The translations under genes were made by a program, and so were the position numbers. The notes beneath the pieces were generated by a model. The model saw only the letters and a program-made list of their open reading frames with translations, had not been told where the DNA came from and made no database searches. A stretch of 15,381 nucleotides of DNA from Alloiococcus sp035301245 (GTDB lineage Bacteria > Bacillota > Bacilli > Lactobacillales > Carnobacteriaceae_A), in NCBI GenBank assembly GCA_035301245.1, contig DATGUS010000020.1, positions 1 through 15,381 of the forward strand, given 5' to 3'. Within the stretch, counting starts at the first letter, position 1. Each line of letters starts with the position of its first letter. Positions 6,679-14,736 of this stretch are shown one piece after another.

Positions 6679-7635
6679 CTATTTACTTTTAATAAATGTT
6701 GTCCCTAAGAATTTAGGTGCTTCTGATTTACCGATGAATACGACTAATACTAGAATGGTTAGTAAGTATGGTGCAACGTTTAACCAGATTGTTGGCACAT
6801 CTTGAATAATTGGAATGTAATTACCCGTACGAGCTAAACTTTGTGCGAAACCAAAGAAAATTGCCGCCCCCATTGCTCCTAGTGGGTTCCATTTACCAAA
6901 AATCATTGCGGCCATCGCCATAAATCCTTGACCTGTTACGGTTAAGATTCCGAATTCGTTGTGAATCGCTTGTGCTTGTATGGCACCACCGATACCACCT
7001 AAGAAACCTGAGATTAGAACGCCGTAGTATTTCATTTTGTATACGTTAATACCAACTGTTTCTGCGGCATGTGGGTGTTCACCAACAGAACGTAAGCGTA
7101 GGCCAAAACGCGTTTTGAATAATAGAAACCAGCAAATAATCGCTATTAAAATTCCTAAATAAGCCGGGCCAGATGTCCCTTTAAAGAAAATTGGACCAAT
7201 TACAGGAATATCACTTAACACTGGGAAGGTTTGTGATGATAACGGACGAGCAAGTGGACCCGTTTGAGCAGCACCGTACATGGCACGAACTAAGAACACA
7301 GATAAGCCTGGTGCAGCTAAGTTAAGTACTGTACCGGAAATAATGTGGTCAGCACGGAAGTGAATCGTTGAAATCGCGTGAATTAATGAGAACACACAAC
7401 CAACAATACCACCAACTAATAAGCCGATCCAAGGTGTCAAGTTACCAAATTGTGAAATAAACTGGAGGTTGAATACCGCTGATGCGAAAGCACCGATAAC
7501 CATGATACCTTCTAGTCCGATGTTAACTACACCAGAACGTTCAGAAAAAGTTCCTCCTAATGCCGTAAAAATTAAAGGAGCTGCATATATTAATGTACTA
7601 GAAACAATTAGTTGCAATAAATTGACTATATTCAT
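6679..7635 (-). CDS. nupQ: Nucleoside ABC transporter permease (NupQ/NupC-type)
   Basis: A 318-residue integral membrane protein of the BPD-transporter-like (branched-chain/ribose-type) permease family. It forms the membrane channel of a BMP-dependent nucleoside importer together with the permease encoded just upstream. Most of the chain is hydrophobic, with about 8-10 membrane segments. The cytoplasmic coupling loop is visible as SVGEHPHAAETVGINVYKMKY, followed by GFLGGIGGAIQA, typical of this family. The start ATG overlaps the stop of the upstream permease gene (ATGA), and AAAGGAGG sits ten bases ahead inside the upstream coding sequence, so the two are translationally coupled. It is the last gene of the operon, before a strong terminator. 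Symbols follow B. subtilis NupNOPQ; the equivalent in Lactococcus is NupC. Exact substrate is inferred from the family. Confidence 0.88.
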   Translation of the reverse strand: MNIVNLLQLIVSSTLIYAAPLIFTALGGTFSERSGVVNIGLEGIMVIGAFASAVFNLQFISQFGNLTPWIGLLVGGIVGCVFSLIHAISTIHFRADHIISGTVLNLAAPGLSVFLVRAMYGAAQTGPLARPLSSQTFPVLSDIPVIGPIFFKGTSGPAYLGILIAIICWFLLFKTRFGLRLRSVGEHPHAAETVGINVYKMKYYGVLISGFLGGIGGAIQAQAIHNEFGILTVTGQGFMAMAAMIFGKWNPLGAMGAAIFFGFAQSLARTGNYIPIIQDVPTIWLNVAPYLLTILVLVVFIGKSEAPKFLGTTFIKSK

Positions 7636-8696
7636 CTCGCTTCTCCTCCTTTAACTGTTTTGCGGTTGAATAATCTACGAATAATGTAATTGGCACCAAT
7701 GAAGAAAATAATTGATGCTACAATCACATCTGCTAATTCATCGGGCACCCCTGCACTGTTAGGCATAAATCCAGCACCGATATCTAAAATACCTAATAAG
7801 ATGGATGCTAAGAATGTTCCGAATGGATTGCCTAAACCAAGCAAGGCAACAGCGATACCATCGAAACCTTCAGTAGGTAATGCTGATTGAACGAAGATGT
7901 TACGGAATGTACCTAGCCCTTGAATCGCTCCACCTAATCCAGCTAACGCTCCACTTAAGAACATTGATAAAATAATATTTTTCTTAGAGCTCATACCGGC
8001 ATATTCTGCAGCATCTTTATTCAAACCTACAGCTCTTAATTCAAAGCCAACAGTCGTATGCTTCATTGTGAACCAATATAGGATAACGGCAGCAAGCGCT
8101 AAGAATAAACCTAAGTTTAAGCGTGAACCACCTGTTAAAGCACTAAGCCAACCTAAAGCTAAACTAGCATTCTCGCCTACTAGTGCAGTACGGTTCCCTG
8201 TTGCTAGTACGTTACGAATCATATAGTTAGAGAAGTGTAATGCTGTATAGTTCAGCATGATTGTAACGATAACTTCGTTTGTACCGAAATATGCACGTAA
8301 GAAACCAGCGATACCAGCCCAAATTGCTCCAGCTAATAATCCAATAATTAAAAATAATGGTACTGATAATAATCTTGGCAAATCAGGGAACATTAATGCA
8401 AACCAGATAGACGTTAACCATCCCAATAGCATCTGTCCGGCGATACCAATATTAAAAAATCCAGCTTGATAAGCCATATTGAATCCTAATCCAGTAAAGG
8501 TTAAGACAACAGCCTGGCGAAGCGCTTCGCCAAAGAAGTATGGATTTGTTAATACACTTGTTAGCATCGCATTGTATGCATCAATAGGGTTATAACCGAA
8601 TAAGAGCATAACAAGTGCCCCAAGGATAAAACCAAATAGGATTGAAATGAGAGGAACAATTAATTTATTCAGCATCGTATTTTCTCGTTTAAACAT
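7632..8696 (-). CDS. nupP: Nucleoside ABC transporter permease (NupP/NupB-type)
   Basis: A 354-residue inner-membrane permease, partner of the following permease in a nucleoside importer. After a short basic N-terminus come multiple hydrophobic helices. The motif GLNKDAAEYAGM followed by LSGALAGLGGAIQGLG is the cytoplasmic coupling region that contacts the ATPase. The ATG at 8696 lies eight bases inside the end of the ATPase gene, with GAGGAG ten bases upstream. A Met eight codons in (MLNKLIVPL) is a possible alternative start but has a weaker ribosome binding site. The stop TGA overlaps the next ATG by four bases. The tight packing shows that ATPase and both permeases are made from one transcript in matched amounts. 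Confidence 0.88.
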   Translation of the reverse strand: MFKRENTMLNKLIVPLISILFGFILGALVMLLFGYNPIDAYNAMLTSVLTNPYFFGEALRQAVVLTFTGLGFNMAYQAGFFNIGIAGQMLLGWLTSIWFALMFPDLPRLLSVPLFLIIGLLAGAIWAGIAGFLRAYFGTNEVIVTIMLNYTALHFSNYMIRNVLATGNRTALVGENASLALGWLSALTGGSRLNLGLFLALAAVILYWFTMKHTTVGFELRAVGLNKDAAEYAGMSSKKNIILSMFLSGALAGLGGAIQGLGTFRNIFVQSALPTEGFDGIAVALLGLGNPFGTFLASILLGILDIGAGFMPNSAGVPDELADVIVASIIFFIGANYIIRRLFNRKTVKGGEAR

Positions 8697-10257
8697 TGAC
8701 TTCAGTCTCCTCTCTTTCTACCGCTTCATCTCTCGCTTTATCAAGTGGAACACCAGCCATAAGTAATCCAATCTCTGACTCGTTAGTTTCATCCGCATTA
8801 ACTGTTGCAATGATATCACCATCATACATAACAGCAATTCGGTCAGAAACGTTTAAAATTTCATCGAGTTCGAAACTCATTAGAAGAACAGCTTTACCTG
8901 AATCACGTTGTTCAACCAAACGTTTGTGAATATATTCAATTGCCCCAACATCTAATCCTCGAGTAGGTTGTGCTGCAATTAATAATTCTGGATTTCGATC
9001 AATCTCACGAGCGATAATCACTTTCTGTTGGTTACCACCAGATAACGACGCTGCTGTATCTTTTTCACTTTGTGTACGAACATCAAATTCTTCAATTAAA
9101 CGATCAGCATTCTGCTTGATTTCATCATGATCTAGAATTAAGCCACTACTGAATGGATCTTGGTAATACGTTTGTAGCATCATATTCTCTTCAATAGTCA
9201 TATCTAAAATTAAGCCATGACGCTGACGGTCTTCAGGAATATGACCTAAACCATGTTCCGTAATCTGGCGAGGTTTATTATTTTTAATATCAAATTTATT
9301 TAGGCTAATTTCCCCAGATTCAATCGGTCTTAATCCTGAAATGGCTTGAATTAACTCTGTTTGACCGTTTCCGTCGATACCTGCGATACCAAGTACTTCT
9401 CCAGCACGGACGTCTAAACTTAATCCTTTAACTGCATCTAAATCACGAGAATTTTTAACGACTAAGTCTTCAATTGATAATACAACTTCTCTTGGTTTAG
9501 ATGGCCCTTTGTCAACTTTAAAATTAACGGAACGACCCACCATCATGTCCGCTAATTCTTGGTGAGTTGTATCTTTAACATTCACTGTATCGATACTCTT
9601 ACCACGGCGGATAACTGTACAGCGATCTGCCACTTGTTTTATTTCGTCCAACTTATGCGTAATGATAATAATTGATTTACCTTCTTTAGTCATATTGCGC
9701 ATAATTTCCATTAACTCATCAATTTCTTGTGGTGTCAGTACAGCTGTCGGTTCATCTAAAATTAAAATATCTGAACCACCGTATAATGCTTTGATAATTT
9801 CAGCACGTTGTTGCATACCAACTGATACGTCACGAATCACAGCTTTAGGGTCAACTTTTAATCCGTACTGATCAGATAGTTCTATAATACGATTTTCAGC
9901 TGTCTTTTTATCAATATATCCAAAATTATGTTCTTCACGTCCAAGCATAATATTTTCTGCTATCGTAAATTTGTCCACTAACATAAAGTGCTGGTGAACC
10001 ATCCCGATGCCGTATTGAGCTGCTTTATCAGGTGAAGAAATTTTGGCTGTTTCGCCTTTGATTTTAATCTCACCACTTGTTGGTTCAAGTAATCCTGATA
10101 ACACGTTCATTAACGTTGATTTACCAGCACCGTTCTCGCCAAGAAGTGCATGGATCTCGCCTTTTCTAACTTCTAAGTTGATGTTGTCATTGGCTTTAAA
10201 ATCACCGAATTGTTTTGTAATTCCTATCATTTCAATGACATTTTCATGTTGAGTCAA
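8689..10257 (-). CDS. nupO: Nucleoside ABC transporter ATP-binding protein with two ATPase domains (NupO/NupA-type)
   Basis: A 522-residue cytoplasmic double ATPase that powers the BMP-dependent nucleoside importer. Domain 1 has Walker A GENGAGKS (40-47), Q-loop VHQH (Q89), signature VSVGMQQR (144-151), Walker B ILILDEP (164-170) and switch H201. Domain 2 has a degenerate Walker A, GIDGNGQTE (293-301), signature LSGGNQQK (405-412), Walker B LLIAAQP (425-431) with Gln in place of the catalytic Glu, and SFELDE (461-466) with Phe where the switch His would be. This asymmetry is normal for the family and implies one working hydrolytic site. The start is TTG, well supported by AAGGAGG seven bases upstream. 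A 101-base gap containing a hairpin separates it from the lipoprotein gene; its 3' end overlaps the next permease gene. Confidence 0.92.
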   Translation of the reverse strand: MTQHENVIEMIGITKQFGDFKANDNINLEVRKGEIHALLGENGAGKSTLMNVLSGLLEPTSGEIKIKGETAKISSPDKAAQYGIGMVHQHFMLVDKFTIAENIMLGREEHNFGYIDKKTAENRIIELSDQYGLKVDPKAVIRDVSVGMQQRAEIIKALYGGSDILILDEPTAVLTPQEIDELMEIMRNMTKEGKSIIIITHKLDEIKQVADRCTVIRRGKSIDTVNVKDTTHQELADMMVGRSVNFKVDKGPSKPREVVLSIEDLVVKNSRDLDAVKGLSLDVRAGEVLGIAGIDGNGQTELIQAISGLRPIESGEISLNKFDIKNNKPRQITEHGLGHIPEDRQRHGLILDMTIEENMMLQTYYQDPFSSGLILDHDEIKQNADRLIEEFDVRTQSEKDTAASLSGGNQQKVIIAREIDRNPELLIAAQPTRGLDVGAIEYIHKRLVEQRDSGKAVLLMSFELDEILNVSDRIAVMYDGDIIATVNADETNESEIGLLMAGVPLDKARDEAVEREETEVNV

Positions 10258-10310
10258 CAGTATCCCTCCTTATGTATTGTCATTTTAAATTATTTTTGAC
10301 TAAATATAAA

Positions 10311-10341
10311 GAGCGCCAGTCACAATTACGGACCAGCGCTC
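10311..10341 (-). promoter_or_regulatory. Intercistronic hairpin between the BMP lipoprotein gene and nupO
   Basis: Arms at 10311-10321 and 10331-10341 with a 9-nt loop. On the minus-strand RNA all 11 positions pair, two of them as tandem G-U wobbles; on the plus strand the same positions would be C/A mismatches. The hairpin therefore fits an RNA element of the operon transcript. It is followed by CTTTATATTT, a weak U-tract, so it may be a partial terminator or a 3'-end stabiliser that keeps lipoprotein mRNA in excess over the transporter mRNA. Confidence 0.6.
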
Positions 10342-10358
10342 GATAGCTTAAAACATTC

Positions 10359-11420
10359 TTATTCCCAATCTTGAGAGAATTCTGGCACTTCGATTTCGCC
10401 GTCTAAAATTTGTTGACGTACATTTTCTACTTCTTCCCAAGCTTCTGCAGATAAGTTACCTTCCACTAAATCTACACCTTCGTTTTCTAAACCATACTGA
10501 ATGTTTTCTCCACCAGGGAAGCCTTCATCGTTAGTTTGGTTTGCTGATAATTTAACAGCGTTTCCTACTGCTTTAATTGTAGATGTTAATGTAACGTTAC
10601 CGTCTGCCCATTCTCCTTCTTCCTCTTGGTCACGGTCAACACCGATTACCCAAAGATCATTGTCTGAGCCGTTTTCCATACGGTTACGTGCTTCAGTGAA
10701 TACACCGTTACCTACCGCACCAGATGCGTGGAAGATTACATCTACACCTGATGAGTACATACCGTTAGCAATTTGCTGACCTACTGCTGCATCTGAGAAT
10801 GATTCAGCGTACTGAACGTCTACTTCAATATCCGGGTTAACATGTTCAACACCAGCTAAGAAACCAGTTTCGAAACGGTCGATGATTAAACTGTCGATAC
10901 CACCGATGAATCCGATTTGATCTGTTTCAGTTGTTAAAGCTGCTGCTACACCTGCTAAGAATGAAGCTTCATGGTCACTAAAGTTTAATGAAACAACGTT
11001 GTCTAACTCAACCACGTCATCCACAATACCGAAGTACTGATCTGGGTTTTGATTTGCCATTTCTTCTACTGAGTCACGTAACATGAACCCAATACCATAA
11101 ATAACATCGTAATCGCCTTGGATTGCTTGGTTAAAGTTTGGTATAAAGTCAGATGAGTCATCTGATTGGAAATAGGTTGATTCGTTGCCAGTTTCATCAG
11201 ACCATTCTTGCATACCTTCCCATGCAGACTGGTTAAATGAACGGTCGTCTACTCCACCTTCATCAGTAACCATAGCGATTGAAAAACCGTCGCCACCGTC
11301 ACCATTTGCTGCTTCATCACCATTTGATGCTGCATCGTCGCCAGCGTTTTGACCTTGACATGCTGCTAATAATAAAGCAGATGCTCCTAAAGATAATAGA
11401 CTCTTAAATTTAATTGACAT
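10359..11420 (-). CDS. nupN: BMP-family nucleoside-binding lipoprotein (NupN/BmpA-type)
   Basis: A 353-residue substrate-binding lipoprotein that captures nucleosides outside the membrane and delivers them to the NupO/P/Q importer. The signal peptide MSIKFKSLLSLGASALLLAAC ends in a lipobox, with lipidated C21. A Gly/Asp/Asn-rich linker follows, then the PnrA-like BMP domain from about residue 45: the segment MVTDEGGVDDRSFNQSAWEG, GIGFML, ASFLAGVAAA and IGFIGGIDS...FETGFLAGV are family hallmarks. The frame stays open 36 codons further upstream, but the ATG at 11420 has GGAGG seven bases ahead and begins a proper signal peptide; the upstream stretch contains the promoter. The mature protein is extremely acidic (about 70 Asp/Glu against about 9 Lys/Arg by eye), consistent with a salt- or alkali-adapted surface protein. 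Confidence 0.93.
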   Translation of the reverse strand: MSIKFKSLLSLGASALLLAACQGQNAGDDAASNGDEAANGDGGDGFSIAMVTDEGGVDDRSFNQSAWEGMQEWSDETGNESTYFQSDDSSDFIPNFNQAIQGDYDVIYGIGFMLRDSVEEMANQNPDQYFGIVDDVVELDNVVSLNFSDHEASFLAGVAAALTTETDQIGFIGGIDSLIIDRFETGFLAGVEHVNPDIEVDVQYAESFSDAAVGQQIANGMYSSGVDVIFHASGAVGNGVFTEARNRMENGSDNDLWVIGVDRDQEEEGEWADGNVTLTSTIKAVGNAVKLSANQTNDEGFPGGENIQYGLENEGVDLVEGNLSAEAWEEVENVRQQILDGEIEVPEFSQDWE

Positions 11421-11469
11421 AGATAACCCTCCATATTTTTTAATTCTATGTAATTTCAATTCTATAGAT

Positions 11470-11498
11470 ATAATACTTAGAATTGCCCGAAATGTAAA
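11470..11498 (-). promoter_or_regulatory. Sigma-A promoter of the nucleoside ABC operon
   Basis: Minus-strand TTTACA (11498-11493), a 17-base spacer and TATTAT (11475-11470), each matching five of six consensus positions. The predicted start is near 11463, giving a leader of about 40 nt. The -35 box sits between the two arms of the inverted repeat at 11486-11509. Confidence 0.65.
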
Positions 11499-11509
11499 GT
11501 CTTTTCGGG
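11486..11509. promoter_or_regulatory. Candidate operator: inverted repeat around the -35 box of the nucleoside operon
   Basis: CCCGAAA (11486-11492) and TTTCGGG (11503-11509) form perfect 7-base inverted arms spaced by 10 bases, with the -35 hexamer in between. GC-rich arms in an AT-rich spacer at this position suggest a repressor site. The CCGAA core recalls the PurR box core of Gram-positive bacteria, but spacing and flanks do not clearly match, so the regulator is unassigned. Confidence 0.45.
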
Positions 11510-11585
11510 ATAGATAACACAAAAACATTCGCTTGTCATCGCTTTCTAAATTCCAATAAACGGTTTATCCCCTTAAATAATACAT

Positions 11586-11630
11586 AAAAAAACGAACGAT
11601 AAATACATAGAATGTTCTATCGTTCGTTTT
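11586..11630 (-). terminator. Intrinsic terminator of ftsK
   Basis: Thirteen-base perfect arms (AAAACGAACGATA at 11589-11601 with 11618-11630) and a 16-base loop. On the minus strand a seven-T run follows. It lies 109 bases downstream of the ftsK stop and upstream of the nucleoside operon promoter, isolating the two units. The rest of the 11421-11738 spacer (11631-11738) is AT-rich with no gene that I can see. Confidence 0.85.
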
Positions 11631-11738
11631 ATAGGTGAATTTATATGTGATTATTATTGAAATAAATTAATCAGTCGTAAAAATGTGTAAAAATAATTTT
11701 GAAATTAATTTCGTTTTTTGATTATATTTCCTTGTTTT

Positions 11739-14057
11739 TTAGAGTGTTTTTTCATCATCTTCTATATCTTGAGTCGACTCTTCACTTTCTCCTGGAAGTG
11801 TTTCCAATAAGACTACACGAGGTTTTGACCCTTCGTGTGGTCCAACTACTCCTCTAACTTCCATTTCGTCAATTAGTCGAGCTGCTCTATTATATCCTAT
11901 TCTAAATCGGCGCTGAAGTAAAGAAATACTTGCCGTTTGCATTTCGATAACCATCTCTACAGCGGGCTGGTAGTATTCATCTTCCGGTTCACCGTGAGAA
12001 TCAGTATCTGGTTCTTCCGGAATCATCTCTTCTATATAATTAGCATCTTGTTGTGATTTGACATAGTCAACGATATTGGATACTTCTTCATCTGAAATAA
12101 AGGCCCCTTGAACACGGGTTGGCTTATTCGCTCCCATTGGTTGGAACAGCATATCCCCTTTTCCAAGAAGTTTTTCAGCTCCGTTAGAGTCTAAAATAGT
12201 TCGAGAGTCCGTTCCACTAGATACAGCAAATGCCATCCGTGAAGGAATATTCGCTTTAACTACTCCCGTAATAACATCCACACTCGGACGTTGGGTTGCC
12301 AAAATCATATGGATTCCAGCTGCTCGAGCCATTTGTGCTAAACGGGTGATAGCATTTTCGACTTCATTAGAAGCTACCATCATTAAATCAGCTAACTCAT
12401 CAACGATCACTACGATATAAGGTAAAGGATTTAACGCTTCTTCTCCTGATTTGTTCTTTTCTTGAACTAATTCATTATAGCTTGTCATATTTCTCGTACC
12501 GCTTGCCGCGAACAATTCGTAGCGTCGTTCCATCTCTTGAACAACTTTATTTAATGCTTTCGCCGCTTTTTTTGGATTGGTAACTACCGGTGTAAGTAGG
12601 TGAGGTATACCATTATAGATATTCAACTCGACCATTTTCGGGTCAATCATCATCAGTTTTACTTCATTAGGTTTGGCTTTTAATAAAATACTACAAATAA
12701 TACCATTAATTCCTACTGACTTCCCTGAACCAGTCGCTCCGGCAATCAGTAAGTGGGGCATTTTAGATAAGTCAGCAATCTGAATATTACCAGCAATGTT
12801 TCTACCTATTGGTACTTCCAAGAGTTTGTCTTTACGTCTTGGTAAACCTTCTATAACTTCTCTAAAAGATACCATACTCACATTGCTGTTAGGAACTTCT
12901 ATTCCAATTAATGATTTACCAGGAATTGGGGCTTCCATACGAATATCTTTGGCAGCTAAAGCAAGTGCAATATCATGCGATAAGCTAACAATCTTACTTA
13001 CTTTTACACCTGTAGCTGGCTGGACTTCATATTTTGTTACAGCCGGACCTAATTTGGCATCGACTACTCTAGCATTGACACCAAAACTTTGAAATGTGTC
13101 CTCTAATAAATGAGCATTGTCTTCTAGTAGACTCATCTCTGCTGATTGATCTTGATTAGGCACTTCATTTAACAAATCAAGATTGGGTAGTAAATAACCT
13201 TCATTATCCTCTTCATCAAAAATAAACTCAGTATCATCGTCCGTTGTTGACTCTGATGGTGCTTCTTGAGTAGACGTTTTCGTAGGATTTGGACTAGTCG
13301 TTCTTTTTTTCAAGTCAGGATATTTTGGTTGAATAACTTCTTTAGCCGTTTGAGTGTCATCGGCAACTTTGGTAGTTGGCTCAGTAGTCTTCACACTTGA
13401 TTTAGACTTTTTAGATTTTCTATTTTGTTTTCTTTTTGAATTCGATTGTTTTTGTTTCATTGACTGAATGAATTGATAAACACCATTCCCAAATGTAACT
13501 AGGCCATTTCTGATTCGTTCAAGCATTGTTTGATAAGAAAAGTTACCAACAGTCATAATCCCAACAAATATTAAACCAACCATTAAAATAATGGTTCCTG
13601 GTATTGCAAATAATTGGTAGCTACTTTGGAATAGGACGGAACCAATTAAGCCCCCACCTAAAGGAAGTTCTGTTGCATTGGTTGAAAATTCTTGTTGAAT
13701 TCGTTGCCAGGTTAATTGAATGATGTTGATATCTACATTGATTAAAGTACTAAAGTGTTGCCAATGAATATAAATCAACCCTGATAGATATGTTAAAGTC
13801 AGGCCAATCGTCACACGGTTGAAAAAATTCGGCCACTCTCCTTTAAATATTAAATAAATACCTAAAATAATAAAACTTCCCGCAAGAATGACATACGTTT
13901 CACCGACTAATGCGCGAAGTATATTTGCTGTAAATATTCCCATAAAACCGAACTGTCCAATAGCTAATAAGCTTAGAAAAATAATGATCATACCAAATAC
14001 TTCTATTGGAAATCTTATTTGCTTTTTGCGTGTCTTACGACGCCGTCTTTTTGCCAT
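11739..14057 (-). CDS. ftsK: DNA translocase FtsK/SpoIIIE
   Basis: A 772-residue membrane-anchored ATP-driven DNA pump that clears and segregates chromosome ends at the division septum. After a very basic N-terminus (RRRRKTRKK) come about four membrane helices (roughly 17-40, 50-71, 78-98 and 150-170). A low-complexity Lys/Ser/Thr and acidic linker spans about 200-300. The alpha and beta motor domains follow, with Walker A GATGSGKS (440-447) and Walker B IVVIVDELADL (548-558), plus ATQRPSVDVITG. The C-terminal winged-helix gamma domain (about 700-750, SISLLQRRFRIGYNRAARLIDEM...) reads polar DNA motifs. The length fits the Bacilli SpoIIIE/SftA-size class, and the true TM region favours the SpoIIIE/FtsK type over soluble SftA. 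The ATG start has GGGAG nine bases upstream. It is transcribed alone from its own promoter. Confidence 0.95.
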   Translation of the reverse strand: MAKRRRRKTRKKQIRFPIEVFGMIIIFLSLLAIGQFGFMGIFTANILRALVGETYVILAGSFIILGIYLIFKGEWPNFFNRVTIGLTLTYLSGLIYIHWQHFSTLINVDINIIQLTWQRIQQEFSTNATELPLGGGLIGSVLFQSSYQLFAIPGTIILMVGLIFVGIMTVGNFSYQTMLERIRNGLVTFGNGVYQFIQSMKQKQSNSKRKQNRKSKKSKSSVKTTEPTTKVADDTQTAKEVIQPKYPDLKKRTTSPNPTKTSTQEAPSESTTDDDTEFIFDEEDNEGYLLPNLDLLNEVPNQDQSAEMSLLEDNAHLLEDTFQSFGVNARVVDAKLGPAVTKYEVQPATGVKVSKIVSLSHDIALALAAKDIRMEAPIPGKSLIGIEVPNSNVSMVSFREVIEGLPRRKDKLLEVPIGRNIAGNIQIADLSKMPHLLIAGATGSGKSVGINGIICSILLKAKPNEVKLMMIDPKMVELNIYNGIPHLLTPVVTNPKKAAKALNKVVQEMERRYELFAASGTRNMTSYNELVQEKNKSGEEALNPLPYIVVIVDELADLMMVASNEVENAITRLAQMARAAGIHMILATQRPSVDVITGVVKANIPSRMAFAVSSGTDSRTILDSNGAEKLLGKGDMLFQPMGANKPTRVQGAFISDEEVSNIVDYVKSQQDANYIEEMIPEEPDTDSHGEPEDEYYQPAVEMVIEMQTASISLLQRRFRIGYNRAARLIDEMEVRGVVGPHEGSKPRVVLLETLPGESEESTQDIEDDEKTL

Positions 14058-14088
14058 ATTGCATTACTCCCATTTCATAATCGCTTGT

Positions 14089-14117
14089 ATTATACCATGA
14101 ATACAGTGGTCTACCAA
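14089..14117 (-). promoter_or_regulatory. Extended -10 sigma-A promoter of ftsK
   Basis: Minus-strand TTGGTA (14117-14112), a 17-base spacer and a perfect TATAAT (14094-14089), preceded by TGG to give an extended -10 element. It lies about 30 bases upstream of the ftsK start codon and is a strong match. Confidence 0.75.
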
Positions 14118-14248
14118 TACATCTCCACATCTCCCGTTCTCATAATTTATTAACCAATTCTTTCTAAGCTTTTTAAAATAATATAGATAGCCAATATATT
14201 CACACAGAGCTCATATAGTAGATATATGATTTTCCGACTAACTTTTTG

Positions 14249-14254
14249 TATAAT
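14249..14254 (+). promoter_or_regulatory. Candidate -10 box of the acylphosphatase gene
   Basis: A perfect TATAAT stands 28 bases before the ATG at 14282, but no convincing -35 hexamer is seen 16-18 bases upstream. The remainder of the divergent spacer 14118-14245 is AT-rich with nothing else I can identify. Confidence 0.4.
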
Positions 14255-14281
14255 GTAAAAAACAACAAGGGGGGCCTTCCA

Positions 14282-14653
14282 ATGGGTTCGATATTTGATC
14301 AATTTATCCAAAAAGGGAAAAACAGAAAGTCGAATGGAACAGTAGATTTTGAGAATGAGTGGCATGGTTCAAGCGATCCAGTTAAGATTAGTGCAAAAAT
14401 CATTGGTAAAGTTCAAGGTGTGGGATTCCGCTTCTCAACGAAACAAGTCGCTATGGAATTAGGCATTGGCGGTATCGTTCGCAATGAAAGTGATGGGTCT
14501 GTTTACGTAGAAGCCAATGGCTCTAAAGAACAGATCGATCATTTCATTGAAGCACTAAGAAAAGGGCCATCACCAGCATCAGAAGTAGAAAAAGTACTTG
14601 TTAAATATGAAGAAAGTTTAAAAGTTCGGGATAAATTTACACAAGCCAATTGA
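14282..14653 (+). CDS. acyP: Acylphosphatase with N-terminal extension
   Basis: A 123-residue small cytoplasmic enzyme that hydrolyses acyl phosphates to carboxylate and phosphate. The acylphosphatase fold covers about residues 35-122, with KVQGVGFR containing catalytic R50 and GIVRNESDGSVYV containing N68. Their 18-residue spacing equals that of the classic Arg23/Asn41 pair. Typical family members are about 90 residues; here an extra polar N-terminal segment of about 33 residues (MGSIFDQFIQKGKNRKSNG...) precedes the domain. The ATG at 14282 is supported by AAGGGGGG seven bases upstream. A TTG in frame at 14246 would overlap the TATAAT box, so it is rejected. The gene immediately precedes yidC, a linkage known from Lactobacillales, although no functional tie is established. 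Confidence 0.93.
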   Translation: MGSIFDQFIQKGKNRKSNGTVDFENEWHGSSDPVKISAKIIGKVQGVGFRFSTKQVAMELGIGGIVRNESDGSVYVEANGSKEQIDHFIEALRKGPSPASEVEKVLVKYEESLKVRDKFTQAN

Positions 14654-14678
14654 AAAAGCGCTGTGAATCCTTTATGAT
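14650..14678 (+). promoter_or_regulatory. Candidate sigma-A promoter of yidC
   Basis: TTGAAA (14650-14655, overlapping the acyP stop codon), a 17-base spacer and TATGAT (14673-14678) give a near-consensus promoter with predicted start around 14685. It would let yidC be transcribed separately from acyP. Confidence 0.55.
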
Positions 14679-14728
14679 AGACGATGTGGCTTTATGCCGT
14701 TACTAATAATTTCAAATAATAAAGGATT
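14666..14728 (+). promoter_or_regulatory. Inverted repeat masking the yidC ribosome binding site
   Basis: AATCCTTTAT (14666-14675) is a perfect 10-base complement of ATAAAGGATT (14719-14728), which contains the yidC Shine-Dalgarno AAAGGA (14721-14726). On a transcript reading through from acyP the two could pair and hide the ribosome binding site. A transcript from the internal promoter would start after the left arm and escape this. Confidence 0.45.
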
Positions 14729-14736
14729 GAGAACAC

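Noticed and set aside
11421..11528. Longer N-terminus of the BMP lipoprotein from ATG 11528
   Set aside because: It would put 36 residues before a canonical lipoprotein signal peptide and would run through the promoter and operator. The ATG at 11420 has a strong ribosome binding site.
11421..11585. Possible purine riboswitch upstream of the nucleoside operon
   Set aside because: The leader after the predicted start is only about 40 nt, and I see no purine-aptamer core or terminator/antiterminator pair.
14150..14365. Minus-strand ORF of 71 codons across the ftsK-acyP spacer
   Set aside because: It overlaps the acyP start and its TATAAT box on the other strand, lacks a ribosome binding site and resembles no family.
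14674..14706. Ten-codon ORF (MIDDVALCRY) in the yidC leader, considered as a MifM-like arrest peptide
   Set aside because: It has no Shine-Dalgarno, overlaps the -10 box of the candidate yidC promoter, is far shorter than MifM and has no membrane segment. It is most likely chance.
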